Below are positions 32,601 to 44,639 of a DNA stretch of 64,000 nucleotides, one piece after another. Position numbers and translations under genes: made by a program. Positions within the stretch are counted from its first letter, which is position 1. Each line of letters begins with the position of its first letter. The notes under the pieces are model-generated. The model did no database searches, had not been told where the DNA came from, and saw only the letters and a list, made by a program, of their open reading frames with translations. Origin of the DNA: Monilinia fructicola (Eukaryota; Ascomycota; Leotiomycetes; Helotiales; Sclerotiniaceae); contig VICG01000007.1 in the NCBI GenBank assembly GCA_008692225.1, positions 903,501 through 967,500 on the forward strand, written 5' to 3'.

Positions 32601-34079
32601 GGAAATATTGAAGCGACTTTCGAACTTGTAAGACTTCCCCGCCTGGAATCCGCCCCACCGTCCTTAGTATTCAATGATTGATCGGCCCTCCCCCTCCAGC
32701 CTTGCGTTCTGGACTTATATTTGTGTTTGACCCACGTTTTGGTTTGAATACGTCCTTTAATCTGCCAACCGGCGAAGATGACCGTCTTCGAGATCCGTCG
32801 GCGGGCGCTCGAAGGTTTTGCGAGAGGCTTTTTGATGCTGATGACTCGGAGGCGGCCAGATTGTCTGTGGAGTCAGGAAAAGGATCTCCTTCTAGTTGGG
32901 ATATTTGAGGCCTAATTTGTGGGATTGTCGATGTATGTATGAGTGGGGATGAAGAAGTAAGATATCCAGTGTGAGAAGGATGCGTAGTTAATGGTGGAGG
33001 TGTTTCGGCGGCCCTATCAAAGCAGCAATTCGAATTAGAAACTTAATTATCCAAAGCTAAGATCAATTCTCCACATGTCAAAGCAAATATGGATTGCTAA
33101 AAATAGGCAAATGTTGCAATATGAAGATGCAAGAGAGAGGGTAAGATAGTACAGAGTAGATGCAGGCGATCGACAATATGATGCTGATGCTGATGCTGAT
33201 GGTGATGTGATGTTGATGTGTATGTGTATGTTGTGATATTGAGTATAACTGTGCTGGAGTGGACTGGATGAGATTGGACTGTATGCAAGATTGATAATCT
33301 GGATTGATGGGAAGAAAGCCTGCATGTAATGTTGTGGTTGTAACTTGCAAGGCCGAGATACCTAGTAAGGTACCCCTAATAGTTTTCCCGACCCTTTCAG
33401 TTTAAAACCATGTCTCATTGTAATCCCCAAACCATGAACAACCAGGCGAGATTGATAGACAATTCTCGGTGAAAATGAGAAAATGGAGAAGAAAGAATAG
33501 GAACAGTAATAAAAGAAAGAATGGATGAGGGAAAGAAAAAGAGACCAAAAGATCCAAAGACAATAAGAAAAAGGAGAAACCATCACATCCGAATATTAAC
33601 AGATAGAAAGGGGCGGATGGATGCATTGGATGGATTACTTACGAATCATTTTCCGAATCATATGTTAACAAACTACTTCCCCGCAGAGAGATTCCGGTTG
33701 ATGGGATTTCTGCTCTCTCATTTTCCAATGTTCCTCTTTCCGCAACGTCTCTTCCTCGCGCCACCTCTTCTTCCAAACGGCGCTCTTCTTCCTCTCGCTG
33801 TAGTCGTTTCTTCTTCGATTCGAATCCCTTTGGCACAAACCTCTTCAGACCGTTCGATCCATGGCTTTCCGTCTCCGAGTCGGAATCCCTTTTCAGCTTA
33901 TCTATCGCGCCTTCTAATGAGGCACGGAACCCATGCGAGGCCTCACTTCCGCCGCTCCTCACTGAATGCGAAGTTGAATTTCTGTGCCGTTTACCATTCC
34001 GCGACTTCGAGAAGATAGCCGTTATACCATTCGATTTCGAAGATTCAGAGGCAGTGGGTGATGCGGGAATGTCGTCCAT
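29651..34079 (-). CDS. LAM/Ysp2-type sterol transfer protein (GRAM + VASt + TM), frameshifted
   Basis: Exons 34079-33643, 33013-30384 and 30331-29651, with introns of 629 and 52 bp; about 1,250 residues. Order: a disordered N-terminus with a charged helix (KKKRLQREEEERRLEEEVAR), long Ser/Pro-rich regions, a GRAM domain (KITGFAVASKKRNRDFHALF to IVGIWKIGHPNL), an acidic linker, a VASt/StART-like sterol-binding domain (SLMFGPASITWMRDWL to TRYCLSWSEGNGTRLQV), and one C-terminal transmembrane helix (NILYGLLVGLLVASWF). LAM proteins sit in the ER at contact sites with the plasma membrane and return ergosterol. The frame breaks at about ten places (near 32685, 32045, 31985, 31810, 31558, 31143, 30984, 30423, 30285, 30107), each one base in a short run, both gains and losses. 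No nonsense substitution is needed to explain any break. Confidence 0.85.
33014..33642 (-). other. Long first intron of the LAM gene
   Basis: Donor GTAAGT and acceptor TAG join TCG/GCC codons in frame between SLLTYDSENDS and AAETPPPL. At 629 bases it is about ten times the usual intron here and carries a GATGCT/GATGTG repeat (33178-33235). Confidence 0.65.
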
Positions 34080-34391
34080 TGTGGAAGAATCAACCGGGTG
34101 GTGGGAAGATTGGGTAAATAGGTAATTGGATGTACCATGTACTGATGAATGGATTGCAGGTCGAGCACAATCTTTATCGAATTCGAGATATTGATATGTG
34201 AGTAAGATCAAGTATGCGACTTGCGATTATGAGATGTAAATTTGGAGGTAGATTCGAAATCTCTAAACTGTGTTCTAGGTATCTACTAGGTAGGTAGGTC
34301 CAGTATGATATGATGGTGAAATCAGAATCGGCTGGGTTGGAATGAGGTCTTATTTTCTGGGCTGGACGAGAAAGAACTGAATGAAGGGACT

Positions 34392-34440
34392 AGGGAGGTA
34401 GGTAGGTAGGTAGGTAGGTAGGTAGGTAGATGGGTAGATG
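34392..34440. repeat. (GGTA)n microsatellite
   Basis: About ten tandem GGTA units, then degenerate GGTAGATG/GGTAGCTA variants to about 34480. Confidence 0.85.
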
Positions 34441-34737
34441 GGTAGCTAGGTAGTTAGATAGGTACCTAGGTAAGTACTAGGTAATTCTCTCAACTCCCCC
34501 AAAAAGATTGACGCTTCAACATTAATAAGGTTGTTTGAATTGATCTCTGCAAAGTATGTATGTATATGGTTTGTATCAATTATATTAAAATAACAAAGTT
34601 ATAAATAAATCGATGGATAGATCAACATTGAATTTAGAATGGGCTTTTTCAAAGAGTTTATCAAGGCAATTAGTTGTTATTAGTTGTTCTTCATCATTCC
34701 TTCTTGCCAGGCTTTAGATCATTTGTTAGTTTAGCAG

Positions 34738-34880
34738 GTGAGTAGATGAGTAGGTGAGTAGGTGAGTGAGTAGGTAAGTAGGTAAGTAGGTAAGTAGGTA
34801 AGTAGGTAAGTAGGTAAGTAGGAAGTACCTAGGTAGATAAGTAGGTGGGTAGGTGAGCGAGTAGGTAAGTAGGAACCTAG
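34738..34880. repeat. GGTAAGTA octamer array
   Basis: Tandem units of GGTAAGTA and GGTGAGTA with point variants, ending in CCTAGGTA palindromes. Confidence 0.85.
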
Positions 34881-34916
34881 GTAAGTATCTCCTCTACCTA
34901 GGTAGTTATCTCCTCT

Positions 34917-34972
34917 AGTACTACTCCTTACTACTCCTTACTACTCCTTACTACTCCTTACTACTCCTTATT
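34917..34972. repeat. TACTACTCCT tandem array
   Basis: About five perfect copies of the 10-base unit ACTACTCCTT. Confidence 0.85.
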
Positions 34973-36556
34973 ACTGTACAGTATACAGTGTACAGTGTAC
35001 AGCTAGAAGAGCTTATTTCCATGAACCTTCCCACTCGCCTTCCTATTCCAAAATCCTTACGAGCTCTCAGGAAATCCTGCCAATCCCCTAACGTCATCAT
35101 TGCTGGTAGCCGAGAATCCGAATTATGCAAGGCAAGGGCCACGGGTACATACAGAGTACTTACAGTACTGTATTACTTGGTTAGCTTCGTTCTAGTGTGC
35201 TCCATTCCACCGTATACTGTAAAATGTTGTCCTCAGTTTTTTTGGAAGATCTTAATTGCCGGCTATTTTACCGTCACCTTACCTAGCTAGGCATTGTGAG
35301 AATCTCGTCTGCTCGGGTAAGCTGCTGCCATTAATAGAATCCAAAGAGATAGCTAAGTCCTGGAGTCCCCAGGTAGTAAGTAGTCGTTCGATAGGAGGTA
35401 GAACGATAGACAGGAGAGAGGCAGAGAGGGAGAGAGGCAGCTAGGTCGGCTGGTACTGAGTAATAACTATATCCATCGAGCCTTTTCAGGATGTGGCTTT
35501 ACGGAGTATTCCTTCGCATCATCACCTAGCAGTGGGGGGGAGGGGGGTATCCTACGAATATTCATCCTATCCGCAATGTTGAATTTATCCTCAATGCTGA
35601 ATTTATCCTCAACGTTGAATACCTGTTACCTATCTACCTATAGTGCCTAGTATATATAGTATAGTGATTGCATCATACTCCACCTTCCTTCATAATCCAA
35701 GAGTCGGGTGAAACATACAACTTCTCCATTCTTACTGTCCCTACCTACTAGTATTATATTAAAAAGGAAGCGAGCTTGGACATGCTTGCATTGCAGTACA
35801 TGCATGATACGGTGATGTTTTGAACAAGAGAGCTTCCTTGCTTCCACTCTATCGTTCTGCTGTAGTTGTTGGCCTGTGAGATTTGAGGCAGTGGGAGTAG
35901 GAGATGTGGGAGATGTGGGAGGTGTGGGAGATGTGTTGAGATATGTTGGTTCTTTGTGTTCGTCATGGTAAAGATTCAGCTCTACCTTGACTCAAATGCC
36001 TACCTGGATAGCTCAGAATTGAATGATGATCATAAATAGCTTACCAATGCTTCAGCAGATAGATGATGGTGAATTCGTAACAATCAAAGATGTGAATGTG
36101 AGTTGGGCAATCCAAGATGTGAACATTCGCATAGAAAGTATTTATCCGTACCAACAAGTATGTATGGTAACAAAGGGTTCCGGGTCATTCATGTGTGGTA
36201 GAACTAAAGGACAGTGTGAATGCGGTATATAATTAAGGTTACCCTACCGGCCTGAATGATAAGCGATGTCGATTATGTCGATTATGTCGATTAACCTGCC
36301 GCTCCGTGACTCAATCCATCCATCCATCCATCCATCCCTGATATCCGATCATCATCATCAATCAATCACATTCATTCATTCATTCATTCGGCCTTATCCC
36401 TTGTTCTGTTCTTCAAACGTTATCGTGGTAATGACCTACAAGCAATCCTCTCTACTTCAATGACCTACAGTATTTAAATACTCGTATATCGTTTCCCTTC
36501 ATCTGAGAAACGGATCCTGATTGTATGGTAAACCTATACTCACAAATTCAATCACG

Positions 36557-38270
36557 ATGGAAGCTTCCTCTTTGGTCTTGGTAGGTTCAAGTGTTCAAAC
36601 GTCATACCCCTCTTTAATTGATAACAATCTAGGCCCACGATCATGCTCGCGCTGCATTGGTTGCGACGCAGAGTTCAGATACAACAGTCGCAATAAATGA
36701 ACATGCCCTGGCTGCAGGAGAGTTTGCAAAAGCTGCGTCAGAAACAGGAAGCGCAGAAGCTTTGAGGACATTGAGACTTCTAGAACAACATCACCAGCGA
36801 CTCTCGGAATTACTCCGATACCCTACCGAACATCCTGTAACCCCGAACGCGAATGAACCAGAAGTCAAGCCAGTCACGGAGAAACCAGTATCGACATCTG
36901 CCGCTGTAGCAGAATTACGCACTTCAAAATCGGACCTTGGACCTCGAACATCCACTACCCGAAATGCACCAAGCTCACAAACCCCCCGGCGCCTTCCCCC
37001 ACGCGAACTTTCTTCTTCAATAGCCAGCAATCTAGCTTCCGCGAGAGGAATACGTTCCGGGCATAGTCGCCAACCACTCTCACCAAGCGTATCATCCCTA
37101 CAGGCGCCGGGCAGTTTTGAGGGACGTCGAGAAGCCAGCAGACGACCAAAAGTGCCATCCATTCCAGAGCACACGACATCCAAGCCGAGTTGGGTTCCTC
37201 CTCAACCTACTCAGAAGAAAGCAGATCCTCAAACTTCTACTTCGCGAACATCGGCGAGCGCAGAGCCCAACTCTCATGCGGTTGCTCAAGATGAGGGGTT
37301 TTCTAAGTTCTATAGTGCTTTCAATAGTGTCGTATACAAGTTGTCGGCCCCTTTATTATTTGCTGGTTTGCCTCTTTTTTCCGACACCGACCAATCTCCT
37401 ACGTTACCCGAGTCTTCATCTACATCTACTCGCAAAAGTAAAATAGCGAACAGGGAAAGGATGCCTACTGAAGAGCCTGATCTTACCAAGTACATATCTA
37501 AAGCCGCTCTTCGTGCGTCAGCCCGTGATGGTCATTCAGGAAATGACTCTTTTTACGTCGTCCCTACCACTGGCCACACTGTTTCATATGCACATATTCT
37601 CTCTTTCGCAGAGAAGGAAAAGCGCCGTTTAGCAGCCTCCATGCATAGCACAGATCCAGACCTTTTTCCCGATCCTAACGATGAAGAGGACTTCGTTGAC
37701 GCCCTTGAGACGCCCATGCCTAATTCCCCTAGCAATTCGAAACGGAGTCGTCGATTTGCAGGCAGGGGAACAGATTTTCGAATTGAGGAACTGGTTGTAG
37801 AGAATAAGAGTCTCAAACAATGTATCGACAAACTCAGTAATCGACTCCATGCATTTGAAATGGCAGCGCAGAATAGTAGTATGGCTTTACAAGAAAGTAT
37901 ACGTCTAATGCGTCCGGAAGATAGGAGCCCAGGTTCAGGCGCAAATGATGAAATGATGAAGAGGAGGGTGACAGAACTGGAAGAACAAATGAGAATCCGA
38001 AATAAAGAAAACGAGAGATTATTCCGCGAAAACGAAAAGTTGAGGGAAACAGTAGTGAAATATAGGAATAGGTGGGATGTATTGAAGGCAGGAGCGAAGA
38101 GCAGACGGGATAACAAAGAGTCGAGTTTGAAAGGGGGTGATTCGAGAGAGGGCAGTGTTAGGGATGGGAGTGTTAGGGATGGGAACGATGGAAATAGGTC
38201 CAACGGAAAAGGCACGCCGAGAGACGGCAGAGAAAGGGAAGCAGGCGGCGGAAGATTTTTGGCGGGATAG
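36557..38270 (+). CDS. ATG38: Atg38/NRBF2-like autophagy protein
   Basis: Exon 1 (36557-36580) encodes MEASSLVL; a 52-bp intron with donor GTAGGT and acceptor TAG follows; exon 2 is 36633-38270; 553 residues in all. The N-terminal ~75 residues form a three-helix MIT-like domain (AHDHARAALVATQSSD, HALAAGEFAKAASETGSAEA, LRTLRLLEQHHQRLSELLR), as in NRBF2/Atg38. A long Ser/Pro-rich segment follows, then a C-terminal coiled coil (RVTELEEQMRIRNKENERLF) and a Gly/Arg/Asp tail with SVRDG repeats. Atg38 links Vps15-Vps34 to Atg14-Vps30 in the autophagy PI3-kinase complex I. The short first exon is needed to complete the first helix. The family call rests on the MIT pattern and overall architecture. 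No frameshift. Confidence 0.7.
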
Positions 38271-38279
38271 ATGAATGCC

Positions 38280-38921
38280 ACATACGCTGTGGACGACGTT
38301 CTCCAGACACCTCAGGTTCGACATCATGAACGGTATGTGCAATTGCAAATAGCTTTAGTGGCCCGACTGAGAAATTCTCTCATGAGCTCATCTCAAGATC
38401 TTCACCTGCTCGGCAATCATATCTTATAGTCGTGTCTAGGTGTCGAAAACATCATGTCGCCTCATGTGTGTCACTTCCACGTATCATTCGTGGGACATCG
38501 TTTCCAATCCAATATCCACTCTTCATCTCCAGTCGCACTGGCCCACGTATATCATGATGTGATGTCGAATATATGTGCACGAATATAGCTTATACTTTCA
38601 GATATCATGATTTGGATGGGTGGATGAGTGGATGGATGGATGGATGTACATGTATAACCAAACACCAGACACAAAACGGAGCATTTGGCCATATCTGTTG
38701 AAAGAAATTCTATGATGATGCATGGGGTTTTCCCAGCGATTTTTTACTATCAAGGGCGACTATGATAGTCTCTGTAACTTTTTCCTCTGCCGCTTGGACA
38801 AAGCTCATTTCGCTTTTGTCTTTCCACTCCCGCATTTTCCCAACCTGCAAATTTCTGTCCCCAATTCTAGAGATGATTTGAATAGCCAAGATAATGTCCT
38901 GTCATTCATTCATTCATTCGT
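38280..38921. other. Convergent intergenic region
   Basis: Between two convergent genes. It contains a (GGAT)n run at 38610-38645. No gene seen. Confidence 0.5.
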
Positions 38922-40500
38922 TTACTCCGCTTTGGATGCCTCCCTCCTCAAAGCCTTCAGCTCCTCCCCGATGTCCTTCAATCCTCCCTCAGCCCCCGCG
39001 CCCCCGCCCTCTTCAAAACTCATTCTCCTCCCCCACCCTTCCGGCTTCCTCTTCAAAAATGCTCCCACACTCCCCAGGTAGCCTTCGTGTCTCAAAAACA
39101 TTGCTTTCTTCTCTCCGTTGCTCCAAAATTTGATCGCATAACTTAGGGTATTAATCGTCTGCCTATGTCCTCTGATAAAACTCCCTCCAAAATATATCGT
39201 CGATAAAGAATGTTTTTCCGATTGCAAGTACGCGATTTGCCCAATATTGTTGGAGATTGCATACAGCAATGAACGGGAGATATCTTCGTGAGAAAAGGAG
39301 GGTCCTTCGGTAGAGTGCGAGGAGCTGGATGGTTCCTCGCTGTTATTTTGGCCCCCTGAGTCTTCGGCTAATCGTTCCGCTTCTCGTTTCATCCGGAATA
39401 CTTTGCCGAAAGAACTTGCGATTGTGCTGCTTTTGAGTCCAATTTTCCCGTAGTCGGTTCCGTAGATATCGCCGACTAACATGTCGACTTTGGCGTTGTC
39501 GCCTCGTTCGGCCATGCCGAGCATATCGTCAAAGGTTCGCGCGCCAGTGAGCAATGAGAGTAGACCCCAGAGTGTGCCACCGCCGAGAGACGTTCCGCCA
39601 ACTCTTTGGTACTCGCGTGGTCCGGATACCTTTATCATGGATACACCACTACCTATGTTGACAAGGAGGTATGGATAGATGTCCGGACTCGGCGAGGTAA
39701 AATGCATAGGGTCTCTTTCACTGTAAGTAAATACTTCGCGAGGTATTTCGGTGATGAAGAAATCGAGGCCTAAAAGTAACTCCTCGCTTAGCATTGCGTA
39801 GCATAGAAGGCCATATAGTAAAAGGGAAAATATATATACCAATGATCAGGCATTCCATCTCATCCTCCCGTATGACATCCACACCTAAAGCCTCCTTGAT
39901 CTTATCATAATACTTGTATGCACCTCCACCAGTTGCCATTACACATAAATCTCCCGGCCGAGATCCATTGAGTTTCTGTTGCTTAACCTGCAGCTGTTTC
40001 ATAAATTCCACACAATCATCTATGCGATCAGTCTCAAAGTTCATAAAATTGAGTCGCCCGCCTGGTTCGCGCGAATGCGCCTCCCTCGAGAAGTATACGA
40101 GTTTGGCTAAAGAACCTCCAATCTTACACAGATGTCAGTATGGTTATAACAGGCTGGCAATGCCAAACCGGGGAAGGGAATGGGTGCATACATCTACGGC
40201 AATATGACTGACAACCGCCGTATGATTCGGTAGTCGAATGTCCTGGGTATCATAATTCCTCTCATTTACATTCAATTCTTTCGGAGAAGCAGAATCCTGA
40301 TCGACTATAAATGCGCCCGTAACATTAATCTTCACACTTCCTGGATGAATTATGGTGCTGTCAATCTCCGCAGTGTTCGTTCTCGCGCGCAAATGGCTGC
40401 CGACGGCGACTGGAGAGGAGGGGTCAATGTGGTTGTTTTCATTATTGGAGTTCGAGGTTGAAGAAGTGAACTTCTCAGTCTGCGGGGTATCCGCAGACAT
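38922..40500 (-). CDS. CAB1: Pantothenate kinase (type II)
   Basis: Exons 40500-40192, 40122-39840 and 39769-38922, both introns about 70 bp and GT-AG; 479 residues, no frameshift. It phosphorylates pantothenate with ATP, the first and controlling step of coenzyme A synthesis, in the cytosol. Visible motifs of the eukaryotic (fumble-type) family: the phosphate loop DIGGSLAKLVYFSR across the first intron, MATGGGAYKYYDKI, LLVNIGSGVSMIKV, RVGGTSLGGGTLWGLLSLLT, AISNNIGQIAYLQSEK and IYFGGSFIRGH. The N-terminal ~70 residues are a Ser/Asn-rich extension. Yeast has one such essential gene. The start ATG (MSADTPQTEKF) is the only good one in frame. Confidence 0.95.
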
Positions 40501-41280
40501 GGCGGATTATTGCTGGCCGAAGTGCCAGAGAATTGAAGGAATTACGAAGACATAAATAAAATATGTTGAAAGAAGAGTCTGACATTGATTGATTGACTGA
40601 GTGATTGTCCCGAGTTTATTAGATTGTTATTTTTGAAATGTCTGTCATTGATTGCCGAACCGAAAGGATAGAGCTAGAAGTAGAAATACCCAAGGGTGGT
40701 TGGTCATTGCCATTCTTATCGATAAGTGGTAGTAATAATAGAGTGAATTGCCATCTAGCCGACAAAAGGTAAGATTCCTTTTCTCCTCTCTTTTCTTTTC
40801 TTCTCTTTTCTTCTCTTCTCTTCTCATTCTCGCACTATCAAAACATAAAATGAGGTTATACTTCCTTCGCGTTTGCTCAAGTTTGATCAAAGCAGTCAGT
40901 CAGTCAGTCAGTCATACCCGCAGACCAAGGTTTCTTGCGTTGTCCGGATCCAGCAGCAGCAACAACAATACGATGATACTCGTTTCGTTGTCGAATTATC
41001 ATTTTAACAGTCCCAAAGATAAACGTAACCAAGTGGTCTCGTCTCGTCTTGAAGTTTGCTATCTGCGTGCTTGCTTGCCTGTTGCTTGCTTGCTTTTTCT
41101 TTTTGTTCCAGCATATACAATGGATCATTGCGATATCTCGCAACAAGATTGATACATGGGAGAACATGTTCATGGGAGAAAACTAAGTAGTTTCGATAGC
41201 TATTCAAATCTTTGCTATACGAACATGTTCATTGTAGAAAATCAAGCATTTCTGATAGCCATTCAAACCTTTGATCTGTA
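40501..41280. other. Intergenic; polypyrimidine tract and tandem duplication
   Basis: Promoter side of the pantothenate kinase gene. It contains a (TTCTC)n polypyrimidine run (40781-40826) and (CAGT)n at 40895-40910. At 41162-41279 there is a two-copy tandem duplication of about 58 bases beginning GAACATGTTCAT, roughly 75-80% identical. No gene is seen. Confidence 0.55.
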
Positions 41281-42064
41281 GATATACATTTAGTAAGCAT
41301 CTCCTGGCAAGTAAAACCCTCCTTGGTAATTCCAAACTCGAATCCGTCACATAATATTGATTGTTCTCCAAATAATCTCCTCAAATCTCACAAATTTTTC
41401 TGTGATATGGAAAGTGCCAATTCATTTGAACGTATCTTTTGCGTGGGTGATGAGACTCAAGATGATCCCAAGTAGTAATTGTTCCCCGTTGAAGTTTGTT
41501 TCTTATAGATTCAACCAGCGTGCATTATAACAGCCCTCGTGAACTAGATCGAGAGTATTATGATCTTCATCAAGTAATGCCCAAGATATCTTCTTTTCAT
41601 CTGAGTTATAGATCTTCCTTTGGTATATGAGGTTCGAAAACATTGAAAATATCCAGAAATGGAAACGTGTTTCCATCCGAGCTTATGCGGACGTTTGTGA
41701 TCCAGCCTGTTGTTGTAATTCTTCCATTTTTAAAGTGCCGAACGGATTGCTTATACTTTCTAGGACAATTTTAGTTTCTGTGTGTAATAGGTATTTGTGA
41801 TCTTCATAGCTTTGAGAGTTTAGCTTGCTATTTGCCACCTCCGTTTCACTTCCGATGAGCCAATTGATTCTTATCGATCAAAACCCAACTCCATGATGGA
41901 GCAAAACTGTTCCGCTTGGCACATCTGTCCGGAGAACGACTCCATAAGAGCTCAAAGTATAGGCAACCTGCAAACATTCCAATCGCATATTCTGTCCGGA
42001 TGTGCTGCGAGTGCTAACGAGCCAATCCAGCGATTGCGGGCAATTTGTCATCTGCTCGAGTGAG
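41281..42064 (-). pseudogene. HET-domain protein pseudogene, C-terminal part
   Basis: Minus-strand pieces in two frames follow the C-terminal half of large fungal HET (heterokaryon incompatibility) proteins in order: LTRADDKLPAIAGLAR, EYAIGMFAGCLYFELLWSRS, FAPSWSWVLID, SNPFGTL, GRITTTGWITNVRI, SWALLDEDHNTLDLVHEGCY and GTFHIT. Stops fall inside conserved blocks: TAG after GLAR, TAA after ARWLNL, and TGA before IGTFHIT where relatives I recall have Arg (CGA to TGA, a C-to-T change). There is also at least one frameshift near the SNPFGTL/GRITTTG junction. HET proteins mediate self/non-self recognition between fungal colonies and turn over quickly. The N-terminal HET domain itself is not recognisable; weak traces (minus strand, 42580-42690) may belong to it. 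Confidence 0.65.
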
Positions 42065-42699
42065 ATTGCATCTGGTGAATATTAATATAACGCTTGCCAA
42101 CTGTTTGACCTGTGTCTTTTGACGCTGTATCATGCCACTCAAATGTTACACTTACTGCAAACCTTCTTTCAGAAAGCAGAGATTTGGCTCGAGTCATGAA
42201 CAGAAGTACAGAAGTCTTGAAATTAAGAATTCATAATGCTGATTGGAAGGAGGGTCGTTCACCAAGCGTCATATGCTTAAAATGTTAGCAAAACCATCAT
42301 GCCTAGTCGAATAATAATTTCCATTTATAGCGTGGTCAATAACCTGATAAACAGATTTGGCACATGCGCTGTTGTTTGATTCTCCAGAGCTTATTTTCTC
42401 TTTTTTTTTTTTTCAAAAATTATGATATATCACATATGCATAACACAGCGGGGTCGGTCAATCCAAATTCTTGAGCCTGCCATATGCTCAACAGTACTCC
42501 TTACATACCTTTGACTACGAATCTTGCCATCGCAGACACATGATTTAATTTCTCAATCTCAAGTGTATGAATCAACTTAAGTTGAGTTGGGTATGTCCAA
42601 CCGAAAATATTTTCTTTATCTGAAAATGAACAGTGCAAGGCTTGGTTGGTAAAGCTATATAATATGCATGCTAAAGATCGTTCCCACAAATCCTACTTC

Positions 42700-44639
42700 T
42701 TGATGGCAATACAATATATCTTGTCCATCTAGACACATCTTTTGCTAATAGATCTACCTACATCTTGAAATCACCTGCACAGTACATGAGGTACAGGTAT
42801 GGAGACACAGTTGGATGGGTTAGACTTTCCTCGGCCTGCTAATTCATGGAAGTGTTCTCCAACTTCGAGAACTATTGCGGCAACGCACCACAAATAATCA
42901 TAAGATGTGCGCGATAGGATAATTGGAATGCAAAGAGAAGTTGATTGGGTTAATATAGCGACCGATTTTTCAGCTTATGACTTACCCCAGAGGGTACATA
43001 AGACATTATGACGGTGTCTCTACTTGAGTTGTTCCACTCTATGGATTTAATATCTATTTAACCACTTTCTTCTGAAGTTTCCTTTCATAACGCTGCTGTA
43101 AATTACATAGACAGTAATACAATCTTTTGTTGAGCCGAAAGACTGAAATCAATTTTTGCAGTTCTCAACCACTGTGGGAAGGCATATTCTGTGGATGAAA
43201 TGATCTGATATAACATTCTGGTCTACAGAGATCAAGTAGAAGAATATTCGTGTATGATGAGTCTATGGCCATCACGGGACATTAGAGAGATATAGCAGAG
43301 CCTGGGCAACACGTGTGAGGGAAAAAGGAGCAACAATACATGATTTTCGGGCTGAAATCGCAACGCGGGCAAGATAATAAACAGTAATTCCTTTCACAAT
43401 CGAACTTCCAAGTTTCGAGCCAAGCCCATGGCATTCGTATACACCCAAATCTTTCCTCCTGTGTTGTATCACTGCAAAGAAGATATGTCGAAAATTTAAA
43501 ACAGTCTAGATAAAAGCAAAAATCGTCACCCATATTTTGAGTATTGAGCTGATTTGTACTTTAGCATTCTAAGTATTACATTCTTTTCCAACAGTCCATT
43601 GATATGTGTGGATGTTACGGACAGGTTTACAGGCAAATATGGAGTTGCTATTACCACTTGCAGGCTTATTTTTGCTCCATCTAAGATCAGATTCTAGGGT
43701 TTCGATTCTTAGTCTTTCTATAGTGGTTCAAAGAATGGCATATTGTTTTTCTGCATCTTTATAACACATGATTATAGTCCACTCAAGCCATGCTATGAGA
43801 TTGAAGAAAGCAGTGAAAATGAGTCTTCATGGCTAGTGCCCTATGTCTGCGTTTGTACTTCCGATGGCCATAATTACTCAATAGAACAGAACAATGATAT
43901 CACGAGACGAATGTCTAATAGGGAAGCTGTATTACATGGTTACCTGAACAATGACAGCATGGAACTTCCAACTTTAATACTCAACACTAGATAAGAATCT
44001 CTTGTGCTGAATGGGCTGCTTATTCTGTCGCTATTTTTTTGGCCTAGGTAGAGTAATGTAGCTGCTCTATACAGCTTTGCAAGTAGCTCCCTTGAAAACG
44101 GATATTCTTACTGGGAATGCTCAGTGGTTATCTCATCTGAGAGTACCTGAACCAACTTTTTGTCGGCTCTGATTGTCTTTTTCGGGCTGAATAAAGCATG
44201 CACCTGATCTAATTTGTTCCCATGGCAATCATGGTCGTCCCTCTTGCATCCTGCTATTCTATATTTGTTGAACAGAATGAAAGGGGCTATCAACTATGAC
44301 CACCAACGAGAGTAGTAAGCATTTCCTATCGGCCAGCTTTGTTTAGAATTCCAACATTGAACTGCCTAATTAAAACGGATCATCATATGAGCTATTTGCA
44401 AGAGATTGTATTCACTAGCACAACAACATGAGACTTCTTCCTGAGCAAAAGAATCGAATTTGTATTTATTTGCTTATTTATTGATCTTGTACCTCGATTT
44501 GTATCTCTTAATACCATACACACCTTCAATCATAATAATGGTACCCTCATTGCATCACCAAATAGGCGTTTCTCCTTTTCATAGCTAATACCTCGCGCAA
44601 GTCCGCATCCCCATTTACACGTAAAACTCATCTTTCACA
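42700..44639. other. Intergenic, no gene seen
   Basis: About 1.9 kb of stop-rich sequence. A Cys-rich 83-codon ORF on the minus strand (43282-43533) and an 83-codon ORF on the plus strand (43743-43994) have no family signature. Confidence 0.45.

Larger units (their letters stand above)
34212..36556. other. Intergenic, rich in GGTA-type microsatellites
   Basis: Divergent promoter space between the LAM gene (-) and the Atg38-like gene (+). It contains the three arrays listed separately, TACAGT/ACTGTA fragments (34975-35005, 35155-35170), and (CCAT)n and (ATTC)n at 36314-36390. No coding region is supported. Confidence 0.5.

Noticed and set aside
33047..33350. His/Ser-rich minus-strand ORFs in several frames
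   Set aside because: They lie in the LAM intron and come from the GATGCT/GATGTG repeat.
36314..36390. Possible CRISPR-like short repeats (CCAT and ATTC runs)
   Set aside because: Simple tetranucleotide microsatellites without spacers, in a eukaryotic genome.
43282..43533. Cys-rich 83-codon minus-strand ORF
   Set aside because: No signal peptide, family pattern or splice context; could be distant HET-gene sequence but this cannot be shown.
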